Shown here: positions 15,920 through 25,015 of the stretch, in pieces
How positions within the stretch are numbered: position 1 is the first letter of the stretch
Layout: each line of letters starts with the position of its first letter
Source: Cryobacterium sp. M96
Lineage (GTDB): Bacteria; Actinomycetota; Actinomycetes; Actinomycetales; Microbacteriaceae
Direction: 5' to 3'
DNA length: 64,000 nt
Assembly (NCBI RefSeq): GCF_002929845.1
Contig: NZ_PJJS01000053.1
Location: 1-64,000 of the forward strand
Notes under the pieces: model-generated
Databases searched by the model: none
What the model was told of the DNA's origin: nothing
The model's input: the letters and a program-made list of their open reading frames with translations, nothing else
Made by a program: the position numbers and the translations under genes

Positions 15920-16897
15920 ATGCTGCTCATTGCGGCGCCCCTCGTCCTTGGCGGAACCACCGGAAGCGGAGTTGCCGCCTTGGCCGCGCTTGCACTGGTT
16001 CTGATCGCCAGCCCGATCATCTGGAAGGTCCGCAAGGATCGCTATTTCAGTTCCGACCAGTTCCAAACATTGCGATCCGAGATCGCCGTCGTTGTCGCCG
16101 AGCACAACGAGGTCGTGAACTACGTGGCCGAGATCCGCTCACAGGGCTCATTTGAGCTGGGAGCGTCCTCAGCGGGTCAGTATGCGCACCTGGCCATGTT
16201 TGAGAACAACTCGGCGTGGAACAATCGGCGCGACCGCAACGTCTCCGACTACGCGCCGCAAGTGCACAACACATCTCTCCAGGTCGTCCGCAATGCCAGC
16301 GTCGAGCCGATCAAGTACGTCATGAAGTACTTCTCCATCAAGGCCGACCAGGAGACCCTGGCTGACGTTCAGCGTGTCGCCGAGGACATCTCGCGGCTGG
16401 AGGAGGCGGTCTCCAACGTCAAGGGTCGCGAGGCAGAGATCACCGCGAGAATCAATCCGCCGAAGTTCATCCTCAAGCGTCACGCCGACGAGTTCTGGAA
16501 CCAGATCGGTGCCCACCTGTCGCCCATCGAGGTGCCGTACCCGGTTTACAAATTCCAGTACACCTCCGCAGGAGGCAACAGCGGTCAGGCATCGACCATC
16601 GCACTCGACACTCCCACCCTTGATGCACTGTCCGCGACGCTCGTCCAGAAGATCCGCTGGACGAAGTCGGCCGCTGGGCAGCGCACGCTGATGACGGTGC
16701 GACTCCGAGGCGAGATCAAGCAGCGCGACCGCTACGCCTGCTTGCAATGCAGCGTCTCGGTGGCTGCCAAGCCGCACCTTTTGCTCGAGGTCGACCACAT
16801 CATGCCGGTGTCCAAAGGCGGTCTCAGCACGCCCGAAAACCTCCAGACGCTCTGCTGGCGGTGCAACCGAACGAAGGGCTCAAAGGTCCTCGCGTAG
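15920..16897 (+). CDS. Membrane-anchored HNH endonuclease
   Basis: A 325-residue protein in three parts. Residues 1-38 form one long hydrophobic segment (PLVLGGTTGSGVAALAALAL, then VLIASPIIWKVRK) ended by positive charges, so the bulk should be cytoplasmic. Residues 40-260 are helical, with a probable coiled coil (ETLADVQRVAEDISRLEEAV). Residues 270-325 form an HNH nuclease: a CLQC pair, LEVDHIMPVSKGG with the HNH His, ENLQTLCWRCNRTKG with the second Cys pair and the Asn. All zinc and catalytic residues look intact. The ATG is preceded closely by an in-frame TAA. The gene is isolated. The layout of membrane anchor, coiled coil and nuclease resembles defence effectors, but that is inference. 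Confidence 0.8.
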   Translation: MLLIAAPLVLGGTTGSGVAALAALALVLIASPIIWKVRKDRYFSSDQFQTLRSEIAVVVAEHNEVVNYVAEIRSQGSFELGASSAGQYAHLAMFENNSAWNNRRDRNVSDYAPQVHNTSLQVVRNASVEPIKYVMKYFSIKADQETLADVQRVAEDISRLEEAVSNVKGREAEITARINPPKFILKRHADEFWNQIGAHLSPIEVPYPVYKFQYTSAGGNSGQASTIALDTPTLDALSATLVQKIRWTKSAAGQRTLMTVRLRGEIKQRDRYACLQCSVSVAAKPHLLLEVDHIMPVSKGGLSTPENLQTLCWRCNRTKGSKVLA

Positions 16898-17048
16898 CTC
16901 AGCGCGGCCAGAGCCGTCATGTTGTTCCTTTCGTGTGCGCCGATGGGCGTTCACTTATCGGGATTTGTCTATCTCCCGACGATGTCCGAGGCGGAGGATG
17001 ATCACAATTAACTGGTCGTCGTGAAGGCTGTCCTGTCGTAACCGTGGG

Positions 17049-17198
17049 TTAAACCCTGCTCGGGAGTACCGGTTTATGGCCGCCGAGGCTGAGCATGGTG
17101 AGGGCGATCAGGCGTCGGGGATGTGAAGCCGAAAGCGATGCGGGTGATGAGTCGGATCTTGGTGTTCATGGATTCGACCCGGCCGTTGGCTGATCCGA
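17049..17198 (-). mobile_element. Remnant of an ISL3-family transposase (C-terminal end)
   Basis: On the reverse strand the sequence reads ANGRVESMNTKIRLITRIAF then, after a one-base frameshift near 17,120, DALIALTMLSLGGHKPVLP and a stop. This is the characteristic C-terminus of ISL3-type transposases. Only about 50 codons remain. The fragment abuts the 3' end of the ABC ATPase gene, whose stop lies at 17,199-17,201, so insertion and later deletion happened right at the operon end. No terminal inverted repeat was identified. Confidence 0.75.
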
Positions 17199-18773
17199 CT
17201 AAGCCGTGGCGTGCGCGGCGAGCAGTTCTCGGGTGAACGGATGCTGCGGCGCAAGAAATAGCGCCGCAGCCGGTCCCTGCTCCACGACAACGCCATCCTT
17301 CATCACGAGGATGTCGTGGCTGAGCGCGCGTACCACTGCGAGGTCGTGCGAGATGAACACCATCGCCAGCCCCGTCGTCTCCTGCAAGGATGCCAGCAGC
17401 TTGAGCACCTGGGCCTGAATAGACGCGTCCAGCGCCGACACCGGCTCGTCGCAGACCAAGATACTCGGCTGCCGGGCCAGCGCCCTGGCGATCGCCACGC
17501 GCTGGCGCTGCCCGCCGGAGAGCTGGTGCGCCCGCCGCCCCAGCAGGGAATCGTTCAGTGCCACCAGCTCGAGTAGCTCGATCGCCCGCGCCCGGCGTTC
17601 GCGCCGTCGACGCCGCCCGAGCCGGGTGCCATCCAGAGCGATTGCCTCCGACAGGATCTGCAGTACTGTCGCCCGCGGGTCGAAGGCACTCAGGGAGTCC
17701 TGGTGGATGATCTGGATGCCGCCGCGTCGGGCCCGCCGCGTCGATTCCGGCACTCGGCTCCAGGGCTCACCGTGCATCAGAACATCGCCGCGGTCCGGGG
17801 TTTCCGTGCCCAGCAGCATCCGTGCCACCGTGCTCTTGCCCGACCCCGACTCGCCCACGATGCCCACGGTGTGGCCAGCACGCAGCTCGAACGAGACCCC
17901 GTTCACAGCGTGTAGCTGCGCGGCCGCCTGGCCGTAGGTCTTGGCGAGGTCCCGCGCGGCGAGCACCACGGGGCCGGTGTTCGGCGGGGCCGGCGGTCGG
18001 CTCTGCGACGCCGCCGCCAGAAGCTCGCGAGTATACGGATGCTGCGGCGCGGCGAACAGGTCGGCCGCAGGCTGCAACTCGACGAACCGCCCGTCTTTCA
18101 TCACGGCGATGTCGTCGGCGAGCTGGCGGATAATCGTAAGGTCGTGGCTGATCAGCAGCAGCGCGAGGCCCGACTCCTTCAGCTGGCGCAGCAGGACCAC
18201 AATCTGGGCCTGAACGGTCACGTCGAGGGCTGTAGTGGGTTCGTCAGCGATCAGCACGGCCGGCGAAGCCGCGAGGGCCGAGGCGATGAGTGCGCGCTGG
18301 CGCAGGCCACCAGAAAGTTCGTGCGGGTAGTGACGCACGCGCATGGCGGGCTCTGGTATGGCCACCTGATCGAGCAGCTGCAGCACCCGGCCGGCACGGT
18401 CGGCGCGGCCGAGTGTGGGTTCGTGCACCTCGAGGGGTTCGGCCACCTCGGCGCCCACCCGGCGCAGCGGGTCAAGGGAGACGAGGGCGTCCTGGCTCAC
18501 GAGGCCAACGCGGGCACCGCGCAGGCGTCGCCAAGCCGGCTCGGTCAGGTCTCGAGCGTCAACTCCGGCCACGGTCAGTTCCTCGGCGGTGACCCGTGCG
18601 CCCTCCGGGGTGAGTCCGATCAGGCTGCGGCCGGTCACCGTCTTACCGGCACCGGACTCCCCCACTATGCCGAGGCATTGCCCGGCGGCAATGCTGAACG
18701 AGACGCCGTCGACCACGGCGGTCGCCGAGCCCGGCAGAACCACGCGCAGGTTGCGCACCGTGATGACGCTCAT
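17199..18773 (-). CDS. Peptide/nickel-type ABC transporter, fused ATP-binding protein (DppD-DppF-like)
   Basis: A 524-residue ATPase with two complete nucleotide-binding domains. NBD1 has Walker [15 protein letters not shown], signature [15 protein letters not shown] and Walker [15 protein letters not shown]2 has Walker [15 protein letters not shown], signature [15 protein letters not shown] and Walker [12 protein letters not shown]. It powers uptake of oligopeptides, dipeptides or nickel together with the two permeases and the lipoprotein upstream. I chose the ATG at 18,773 because it overlaps the permease stop by 4 nt. The final residues (LLAAHATA) are directly followed by an ISL3 remnant, but the protein seems complete, ending after the usual [14 protein letters not shown] motif. 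Confidence 0.92.
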   Translation of the reverse strand: MSVITVRNLRVVLPGSATAVVDGVSFSIAAGQCLGIVGESGAGKTVTGRSLIGLTPEGARVTAEELTVAGVDARDLTEPAWRRLRGARVGLVSQDALVSLDPLRRVGAEVAEPLEVHEPTLGRADRAGRVLQLLDQVAIPEPAMRVRHYPHELSGGLRQRALIASALAASPAVLIADEPTTALDVTVQAQIVVLLRQLKESGLALLLISHDLTIIRQLADDIAVMKDGRFVELQPAADLFAAPQHPYTRELLAAASQSRPPAPPNTGPVVLAARDLAKTYGQAAAQLHAVNGVSFELRAGHTVGIVGESGSGKSTVARMLLGTETPDRGDVLMHGEPWSRVPESTRRARRGGIQIIHQDSLSAFDPRATVLQILSEAIALDGTRLGRRRRRERRARAIELLELVALNDSLLGRRAHQLSGGQRQRVAIARALARQPSILVCDEPVSALDASIQAQVLKLLASLQETTGLAMVFISHDLAVVRALSHDILVMKDGVVVEQGPAAALFLAPQHPFTRELLAAHATA

Positions 18774-19615
18774 CGCTGCCGCCGCGCGCTTCGGGCCTGC
18801 AGGTGTCGGCCTAGAATGCTTGTCGACACCACGGTGGCGGTGATCACGAGCCCGGGGAACACGGCGATCCACCAGGCGCTGGCGAGAAAATTGCGGCCTT
18901 CCGAGAGGATGAGTCCCCACTCCGGCGTTGGCGGCTTCGGCCCGAGGCCGAGGAAGCTCAGGCCGGCTGCGGCAGTGATGGCGGTGCCGACTCCCATGGT
19001 GGCCATGACCAGCAGCGGGCCGAGGGTGTTGGGTAGCACGTGGCGCAGCACGGTCACCGCGGGCGACACACCAAGCGTGCGCGCGGCCTCCACGTAGCCG
19101 GCGCGCTTGACCACGAGGGTTTGCACCCGGGCGACGCGCGCGTATGAGGGGATCACCGCGAGGGCCACGGCCACGAGCAGGCTCGCCTCCCCCGGGCCGA
19201 TGATTGCGATCACGATCAGGGCCAGCAGAAACTCCGGGAAGGCCATCACGATCTCGATGGCGCGGCTCAGCACACCGTCGCCGAGGCTGCGCATAAGCCC
19301 AGCGAATGAGCCGATCACGAGCCCCACGACCAGAGCGATCAGCGTGGCACCGAAGCCAATGGCGAGCGAGTACCGCGAACCGTAGATCACCCGTGCGAAC
19401 ACGTCGCGGCCAGTCTGGTCCGTTCCAAACGGATGCCCGGGGCCGGGCGCCAGCAGCGCCTCACCGATGTCGGTGCGCAGGGGGTCAGCGGCGGTGAACA
19501 CCCCGGGCAGAAGGGCCGACACCACGAGGAGCACGAGGAACCCGGCGGCGGCCCAGAGTGCCGGGGCGGGCATCCGCTTGACTCGACGTGACCGGACGGC
19601 GACGAGGACGCTCAT
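18770..19615 (-). CDS. ABC transporter permease (DppC-like)
   Basis: A 281-residue inner permease of the peptide/nickel class. It shows an N-terminal membrane helix (LWAAAGFLVLLVVSALLPGV), the conserved HPFGTDQTGRDVFARVIYGS of DppC-type subunits, and several further helices. The binding-protein-dependent EAA-like loop (YVEAARTLGVSPAVTVLRHV then LPN) contacts the ATPase. The stop overlaps the ATPase start by 4 nt, and the ATG overlaps the upstream permease gene by 4 nt, so the genes are translationally coupled. Length is normal. Confidence 0.92.
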   Translation of the reverse strand: MSVLVAVRSRRVKRMPAPALWAAAGFLVLLVVSALLPGVFTAADPLRTDIGEALLAPGPGHPFGTDQTGRDVFARVIYGSRYSLAIGFGATLIALVVGLVIGSFAGLMRSLGDGVLSRAIEIVMAFPEFLLALIVIAIIGPGEASLLVAVALAVIPSYARVARVQTLVVKRAGYVEAARTLGVSPAVTVLRHVLPNTLGPLLVMATMGVGTAITAAAGLSFLGLGPKPPTPEWGLILSEGRNFLASAWWIAVFPGLVITATVVSTSILGRHLQARSARRQR

Positions 19616-20577
19616 GCGTAGGCCTGCTTAGTCTCCAGGCGCGGGTCGATGCGGTCGGCGACAAGGTCGACGAGCAGGTTGATCACGGAGAAGGCCACCG
19701 CGGCGAGCACGATAATGCCGAGCACCACGGGTACGTCCCGGTCAACGATGGCGTTGAGGGCTACGCGGCCAAGCCCTGGGCGGGCAAAGACGGTCTCGAC
19801 CAGCACCGACCCGCCGAGCAGCGAGCCGACCATATACCCAGTGAGCGTGATGCTGCTGGCGGCGGCGTGGCGCAGGGTGTGGCGCACGACGAGCCGGGTG
19901 TGGCTGGCACCACGGGCACGCACGGTGTCGACGAAGGGCAGCGCTGCTGCGTCATCGAGGCCCTGCCGCAGCACCTGGCTGATGATGCCGGCCACCGGGA
20001 TGGCGAGGGTCGCTGCTGGCAGGAGGAGAGCGCCGAACCCCACCGTGGCGACGACCGGAAACCAGCCAAGCCCGAAGCCGAAGACGCTAATCAGCACGAG
20101 ACCGATCCAAAACGTGGGCGACGACACGGCAACGAGTTCGAGCAGGCCGGCCAGCGGTGCTGTGCGCCGGCCGCGCCCGATCAATGCCGACCCGAGCGCG
20201 AGCAGGAGCGCGAACACAACGGCGAGGGCCATCAGCTGCACGGTGGGCACGAGTTGCTGGCCGATCACGTCGGCGACGGGTTGCTGCCTGCGGTACGACG
20301 TTCCGAGGTCGCCCTGCACGAGGCGGCCGAGGTAGCCGAGGTATTGCACGAGAAGCGGGTCGGCGAGGCCCCAGTCTTCGCGGATCTGGTCGCGTACCTG
20401 TGTCGAGACGTTGCCGAGCCCGATGAGCACGTTCACCGGGTCGCCCGGGATCAGCCGCAATGCGAAGAATCCCAGCGTGGCGGCGCCCCACACCACAAGC
20501 ACCATGCCGCCGAGCCGACCGAGCAGGCGAGCGCCCGGTCGGCCAGCGCCGCGTGCGTGCCCGTGGCGTTCGATCAC
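19612..20577 (-). CDS. ABC transporter permease (DppB-like)
   Basis: A 321-residue permease. The first membrane helix (GGMVLVVWGAATLGFFALRL) leads into IPGDPVNVLIG, the hallmark start of DppB-type subunits. The EAA loop (TVRARGASHTRLVVRHTLRH) and the C-terminal PGLGRVALNAIVDRD segment are present. I prefer the GTG at 20,577, which overlaps the stop of the binding-protein gene by 4 nt. A longer in-frame reading to 20,715 lies wholly inside that gene and is Arg/His-rich, so it is rejected. It pairs with the DppC-like permease to form the channel. Confidence 0.9.
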   Translation of the reverse strand: MIERHGHARGAGRPGARLLGRLGGMVLVVWGAATLGFFALRLIPGDPVNVLIGLGNVSTQVRDQIREDWGLADPLLVQYLGYLGRLVQGDLGTSYRRQQPVADVIGQQLVPTVQLMALAVVFALLLALGSALIGRGRRTAPLAGLLELVAVSSPTFWIGLVLISVFGFGLGWFPVVATVGFGALLLPAATLAIPVAGIISQVLRQGLDDAAALPFVDTVRARGASHTRLVVRHTLRHAAASSITLTGYMVGSLLGGSVLVETVFARPGLGRVALNAIVDRDVPVVLGIIVLAAVAFSVINLLVDLVADRIDPRLETKQAYA

Positions 20578-22226
20578 GGAGCGGTCGTGAGGGACGCCTC
20601 GTAAAAGAGCGGCTGCCCGTACAGGTCGAAGCTCAGGTTCTCGATGGTCTTGCTGTATGCGGTGATCGCGGTGGGCACGGTGATCGGAACCATGGCGACG
20701 TGGGTAGCGTTCCACTGCTGTAGCTGCTGGTAGAGGGACTCGCGTTCGGCCGGGTCGCTCGTGGCGATGGCGTTGTCGAGAAGCGTGTCAACGACCGGAT
20801 CGGCGGTGGATGAGCCGTTCTTGTAGCCGCCGCTGTGCAGGTGGGCGCGCAACACGTCGGCGTCGACACTGGGAAAACTCCAGTCTGATAGGTCGTAATT
20901 ACGCTGGTCGAATGCTTCGTAGTACTGGGCGATTTCACGGTTGTCGCGCACAATTTCAAAGCCGATTTCGCGCAGGTCCGACTGCACGACGTCTCCGAAG
21001 CTCGCGTTGGCATCGGAGACAGGGTTATAGGCGAGCCACTGCGCGCTGAGTCGGGCTCCGTCTTTCATGCGGTAGCCCTCGGAGTCGCGCTCGGTCCAGC
21101 CGGCCGCGTTGAGCAGGGCATTAGCCTGATCGGGGTCGAAGGCCCAGCTGTCTTCGAGGCTCGGATCGTAGGAGTTCGGGGTGGCCGGGGAGAGGATACT
21201 CCACGCGCGTTCCGCCTGCCCCTGGTAGATGCTCTCCACGGCCGGACCGATGTCGACTCCGAGGGCGAAGGCGCGGCGCACATTCTCGTCGGCGAAGACG
21301 CCGTGCGCCTCGTTGAGGAACAGGGTGTACGGCAGGCCCGGCATGGTCACGTTTTCGATAGTGAACTCGTCACCGATCTGTCCCACGGCGTTCGGGGTGA
21401 TGTCGCTGGCGATCTGTGCTTCACCGCTCGTGAGTGCGCCGGTGCGAACCGACGATTCGGGCAGGATGCGGAACTCGAGCGTGTCGATGGCCGGCGCGCC
21501 CCGGTGGGTGCTGCCATCCGGTGCCCAGTTATAGTTTTCGTTCGCGGTGAAGACGATGCTCTGGTCTGGCGTGTACTCGCTCAACACGTACGGGCCGGTG
21601 CCCACCGAGATGCCGGGGCCGCCGGCGGGCAGCTGGGCTGCGTTCTCACGCAGCGCCGCGGGCGAGTAGAAGCCGAGCTTGGCGGTGCTCACGGCCTGCA
21701 AGAACGGGGCGTAGGGCTGGCTGAAGTCGACCCGCACGGTGTACTCGTCAACGACCTCGGTGCCCGCGTAGAAGCCACCGGTTTCGGCGTACCCGATGAG
21801 GCTGGCGGCATCCGCTGACGCCGTTTCGGGAGCGACCACGTGCTCGAAGTTGGCCTTGACGGCCTCGGCGTTGAAAGGCTCGCCATCGTGGAAGGTGACG
21901 TCATCGCGCAGGTCGAAGGTGTACTGCAGGCCGTCGTCGGAGATCTGCCACGACGTGGCGAGCCACGGCACGAAGGAGCCGTCGGCCTTCTGATAGACGA
22001 GCGAATCGAAGGAATTGCGCATCACGAGGGCGGTGGCTTGGAAGGCCGATGAGTGAATGTCCATCTTGCCGCCGCTGAGCGTGCCACCGTTGATGGCGTA
22101 GGTCAGGGTAGTGGAGTCGGCCGCGGTGTTCTGGGCGGTGGCACTGCACCCCGTAACCACAGCGACGGTGGCGATAATGGCAGCTGCGGCGCGCAGCCAG
22201 GATGTTGTATGGGCGCGAGAGCGCAT
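20574..22226 (-). CDS. Extracellular solute-binding lipoprotein (SBP family 5, DppA/OppA-like)
   Basis: A 550-residue substrate-binding protein. The N-terminal signal ends in a lipobox (VVTGC, Cys27), so it is a lipoprotein on the outer face of the membrane. The family 5 fold is visible in WLATSWQISDDGLQYTFDLR, FHDGEPFNAEAVKANFEHV and GTGPYVLSEYTPDQSI. It is the first gene of the four-gene operon read from 22,226 down to 17,199, and determines ligand choice: peptides, nickel complexes or other small molecules. The sequence alone does not decide the ligand. No dedicated regulator adjoins it. Confidence 0.92.
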   Translation of the reverse strand: MRSRAHTTSWLRAAAAIIATVAVVTGCSATAQNTAADSTTLTYAINGGTLSGGKMDIHSSAFQATALVMRNSFDSLVYQKADGSFVPWLATSWQISDDGLQYTFDLRDDVTFHDGEPFNAEAVKANFEHVVAPETASADAASLIGYAETGGFYAGTEVVDEYTVRVDFSQPYAPFLQAVSTAKLGFYSPAALRENAAQLPAGGPGISVGTGPYVLSEYTPDQSIVFTANENYNWAPDGSTHRGAPAIDTLEFRILPESSVRTGALTSGEAQIASDITPNAVGQIGDEFTIENVTMPGLPYTLFLNEAHGVFADENVRRAFALGVDIGPAVESIYQGQAERAWSILSPATPNSYDPSLEDSWAFDPDQANALLNAAGWTERDSEGYRMKDGARLSAQWLAYNPVSDANASFGDVVQSDLREIGFEIVRDNREIAQYYEAFDQRNYDLSDWSFPSVDADVLRAHLHSGGYKNGSSTADPVVDTLLDNAIATSDPAERESLYQQLQQWNATHVAMVPITVPTAITAYSKTIENLSFDLYGQPLFYEASLTTAP

Positions 22227-22366
22227 AAATGGGGTCTCTTTCTCAGGTGCGGATCAAACTAGCAACTAATTGACTCCGCCCATCAAACGTACCTTGCCCG
22301 TGGAGCAGGCCGGCCGGAACGAGTGACCGCGTAAACCGCCTTGCGCGAACCCGCGACCAGTCCGAG

Positions 22367-22483
22367 GTGGAGAAAGTCCTCTGGATGATCGCCGTCGTAT
22401 TCGCGCCTCTACTCGGCGCGCTCGTTTGGTATTTAGCCGGGCCACACCCATTCGGCCTTCGACTCACACGCCAGGTTCGATAG
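22367..22483 (+). pseudogene. Short PLDc_N-domain (cardiolipin synthase N-terminal type) remnant
   Basis: A 38-codon reading, VEKVLWMIAVVFAPLLGALV then WYLAGPHPFG, matches the single-helix PLDc_N membrane motif with its Trp, Pro-Leu-Leu-Gly and Trp-Tyr-Leu-Gly pattern. Coding character continues upstream to about 22,330 (LARTRDQSE) without a clear start. Full PLDc_N proteins have a preceding helix that is absent here. It may be a remnant or a very small membrane peptide. No phospholipase catalytic domain follows. Confidence 0.45.
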
Positions 22484-22686
22484 ACCTCGACCTTCATTTC
22501 CCTTTGCGGAAGGGGTTCCTTGGCTGGCCTATCGCCGGCTCTCCCCCCGTTTTGATTCCGTCCCGTGATTGCTCGGCCCCTCATGACATCAATTGCACTC
22601 CGTGACATGGGGATAAAGTGGGAATCACCGATGGTCGCCTGGTTTCACGCCCACGTGTGCACGGTCGAGGGCGTGGGAGGCAACCG

Positions 22687-24096
22687 ATGGGCACCTTCCT
22701 CAGCACGTTTCTCTCCGATTCCGCGGAACTTCCGGAGCTAGCCGATCGTGTTCGTTTGTCCGGGCCGGTGCCGCTTTCGTCGCCTTTGCCTGTCGGGGAT
22801 CTTGCCGCGGACAGCATCGCAGCGACCAAGCTGATGGCCTCGTTACTGCACCTTGTCCGTTCGGAAGTGCGGGATCCGAAGGCGGATGAAGTTCCGCGGG
22901 TGGGCTCTGCGCCGCAACTGGTCGCCGGCGCCTTCCGGAGTGACCAACTATTTCGGTGGAACGGGGACCCCGCGCCAGCGTGGGCGCCCCTGTCCGGATT
23001 CTTCGCCTCGAGCGACGGTTGGGTTCGCACTCACGCCAACTATCCCCATCACGAAGCGGCTTTGCGCTCACTACTGAGATTGGATGGCTCCGCCACCACC
23101 GAGGCTGTCGCTCGCGCAATTTCGCGCCGCAGCGCCCTCGATCTGGAGGATGAAGCATCAGATTCTGGTGCGGTGATCAGCGCGGTTCGCAGCCCGAGCA
23201 GTTGGAGAGGACATCCTCAAGCCCAATCCCTGAAAGCAGCTCCCTTCATCAGCCTGGTGCAGCAGGCAGGAGACTCGGGCCTCCATAGCCTGGGGTCGGC
23301 CGACAGACACGCGCCCCTGGAGGGCGTTCGGGTGCTCGACTTGACCCGCGTCATAGCCGGGCCGGTGGCCACTCGCAGCCTCGCGTTCTTCGGGGCAGAT
23401 GTCCTTCGCATCGACAATCCTGGCATGCCGGAACTCCCCTGGCAGTACCTCGACACCGGGCAAGGGAAGCGTTCCGCGCTCCTTGATCTCGGCTACAAAC
23501 CGGATCGAGACCGCCTCGAACAGCTACTGACGGAAGCCGACGTTGTTGTCTCGGGATACAGACCGAACAGCCTCAACCAATTCGGCCTCTCGCCGGTCGA
23601 ACTCCACAACCGCCATCCAGGGCTCGTTATCGGCCGGGTGAGCGCGTGGGGGCAAAGCGGACCTTGGGCCGAGCGCCGAGGATTCGACAGCATCGTCCAA
23701 GCAGCCAGCGGCATCGCCCAGATTCACGCAGACGGCACCGGCAGGCCAGGAGCTTTGCCGGCCCAAGCACTGGATCACTCCGCCGGGTACCTACTTGCCG
23801 CCGGGATCATGTCAGCACTTCGACGTCGCCACCTCGACGGGCACGGGTGGACCGTCGACATTTCACTGGCCCGGGTCGCTCACGAGCTACTCGCCCAGCC
23901 TCATTCCCCGCAGACCGAAGCCGGCCCATATGAGATCCAAACCGTGAACGCGGAAACGTTAGAAGGGACCGTCACCTGTGCCGCACCCGCGATCAGCATT
24001 AGCGGCGGTCCGAATCGCTACAGGTGGATCGGCAGCCAGTGGGGAGCGGACCAGCCGGAATGGGCCGAGTCACGATCCGCCAGCGGCGAGCGATAA
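22687..24096 (+). CDS. Class III (CaiB/BaiF-type) CoA-transferase
   Basis: A 469-residue enzyme expected to move CoA between carboxylic acids. After a family-variable N-terminal 190 residues, the CoA-transferase III core begins at PLEGVRVLDLTRVIAGPVAT. GADVLRIDNP, then DVVVSGYRPNSLNQFGL, SAWGQSGPWAERRGFDSIVQ and LDHSAGYLLAAGIMSALRRR follow. The Asp in RGFDSI lies where the catalytic Asp is expected. The ATG at 22,687 was preferred; a start 69 nt earlier gives only an Arg-rich leader. No acyl-CoA pathway genes are adjacent, so the substrate is unknown. Its 3' end faces the truncated flavoprotein gene at 24,165-24,260. Confidence 0.82.
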   Translation: MGTFLSTFLSDSAELPELADRVRLSGPVPLSSPLPVGDLAADSIAATKLMASLLHLVRSEVRDPKADEVPRVGSAPQLVAGAFRSDQLFRWNGDPAPAWAPLSGFFASSDGWVRTHANYPHHEAALRSLLRLDGSATTEAVARAISRRSALDLEDEASDSGAVISAVRSPSSWRGHPQAQSLKAAPFISLVQQAGDSGLHSLGSADRHAPLEGVRVLDLTRVIAGPVATRSLAFFGADVLRIDNPGMPELPWQYLDTGQGKRSALLDLGYKPDRDRLEQLLTEADVVVSGYRPNSLNQFGLSPVELHNRHPGLVIGRVSAWGQSGPWAERRGFDSIVQAASGIAQIHADGTGRPGALPAQALDHSAGYLLAAGIMSALRRRHLDGHGWTVDISLARVAHELLAQPHSPQTEAGPYEIQTVNAETLEGTVTCAAPAISISGGPNRYRWIGSQWGADQPEWAESRSASGER

Positions 24097-24164
24097 GTCC
24101 CACCCGGAAGGTGCGCCATCGGCAAGTGCAGCATGGCGAAAGCCGCCCGCTGAAGGTTAGTGTC

Positions 24165-24260
24165 GCGCCATCCCTGTGCAGCGCACCTGTTGGCTGCTGT
24201 GGTGCCGGCCATTTCGGCACCGATCACGAACAGGTCGTATTCCTTACTTATGCCGCTCAT
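24165..24260 (-). pseudogene. N-terminal fragment of a pyridine nucleotide-disulfide (mercuric reductase-like) oxidoreductase
   Basis: The first 31 residues, MSGISKEYDLFVIGAEMAGT then TAANRCAAQGW, form the FAD-binding Rossmann strand and loop of a class I flavin disulfide reductase. The GxGxxG-type motif reads GAEMAG, with Glu in place of the expected Gly. After Trp the similarity stops abruptly and the redox CxxxxC motif is absent. The ATG overlaps the thioredoxin-like gene's stop by 4 nt, so it was once cotranscribed with it under MerR control. About 430 residues are missing. Confidence 0.72.
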
Positions 24261-24556
24261 GCTGTAGTGATCGCATCGCGCAGTTGCTCCAGTGTTGGGG
24301 CGCCGGCTAGTCCCGTGGGGGTCTTGTAGATGCGGCAGGCCAGCCCGACCGACGCCGATAGGTCGGGAAAAAGGTCTGTTCCGTCCATCAGCATGCTCGG
24401 AGATCCCCGAAAACCGATTGTCTCTGCGTCTTCCAGATTCTCGACCAACCGCCGGGTCACAACGATGCCGGGGCATGCAGCCGCGATCAACGCCAGCCGC
24501 TCAGCAGCGATTTTCCAGTTCGGGCACCCATCGAAGTACTGCAACGTAATATCCAT
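24257..24556 (-). CDS. Small thioredoxin-like protein of a MerR-controlled operon
   Basis: A 99-residue protein beginning MDITLQYFDGCPNWKIAAER. The beta-strand, then Cys-Pro-x-Trp at the start of the first helix, is the thioredoxin-like pattern seen in small actinobacterial proteins encoded beside MerR regulators and mercuric-reductase-like flavoproteins. The active site has one Cys (Cys11, CPNW), so monothiol chemistry or metal binding is more likely than disulfide exchange. A longer in-frame reading to 24,724 overlaps the divergent merR gene and its operator, so the ATG at 24,556 was chosen. Next to it is the flavoprotein fragment. Confidence 0.72.
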   Translation of the reverse strand: MDITLQYFDGCPNWKIAAERLALIAAACPGIVVTRRLVENLEDAETIGFRGSPSMLMDGTDLFPDLSASVGLACRIYKTPTGLAGAPTLEQLRDAITTA

Positions 24557-24572
24557 GCCTTCACCGTAAACG

Positions 24573-24588
24573 TTGCACCGCAGTGCAA
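24573..24588. promoter_or_regulatory. MerR-type operator dyad
   Basis: TTGCAC-CGCA-GTGCAA is a perfect 6+4+6 inverted repeat in the 54-nt gap between the thioredoxin-like gene and the divergent merR gene. MerR-family regulators bind such dyads in the spacer of a promoter. It is the likely control site for both genes. Confidence 0.7.
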
Positions 24589-24610
24589 GGTCAAGTGGTG
24601 AAATGGGAAT

Positions 24611-25015
24611 ATGCAGATTAGAGACCTGGCCATCGCGAGCGGCGTAACCGCACAGACGATCCGGTTTTATGAGCGGCGCAGCCTGTTGGATCACGCCGAA
24701 CGTGGGGGGAACGGTTACCGCCACTACAACGAAGCGGCCCTATCGCGCCTGCGGTTCATTCGGTCTGCCCAGACGGCTGGTCTGACATTGGCCGAAATTG
24801 GCGGCATCATCACTGTTAGAGAAGCTGGCGAGGTGCCGTGCGAACACGTCTCCAACCTCCTCTTGAAAAGACTTGCGGATGTGCACCGCCGCCAACAAGA
24901 ACTCGTACTCCTTGAAACAGAGCTGCAACACATCATCGACGCGAGCCAGCATCTCGACCCAGGCGATTGCGAAGCGGGCGGTGTCTGCCACGTCATCACC
25001 CACGCTCACCAGTAG
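24611..25015 (+). CDS. MerR-family heavy-metal-responsive regulator
   Basis: A 134-residue regulator. The N-terminal winged helix-turn-helix is clear (MQIRDLAIASGVTAQTIRFY, then ERRSLLDHAERGGNGYRHYN). A long dimerisation helix follows. Three Cys are placed as in metal sensors: Cys77 (VPCEHV) at the start of the dimer helix, and Cys120 and Cys126 (GDCEAGGVC) in the C-terminal loop. This matches the three-Cys pattern of Hg(II) sensors more than copper sensors, although Zn(II) or Cd(II) sensors are also possible. It is divergent from a thioredoxin-like gene with a dyad between them. Confidence 0.85.
   Translation: MQIRDLAIASGVTAQTIRFYERRSLLDHAERGGNGYRHYNEAALSRLRFIRSAQTAGLTLAEIGGIITVREAGEVPCEHVSNLLLKRLADVHRRQQELVLLETELQHIIDASQHLDPGDCEAGGVCHVITHAHQ

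Noticed and set aside
19612-20715. Longer start for the DppB-like permease
   Set aside because: The extra residues are Arg/His-rich and lie inside the binding-protein gene; the GTG at 20,577 with a 4-nt overlap fits the operon.
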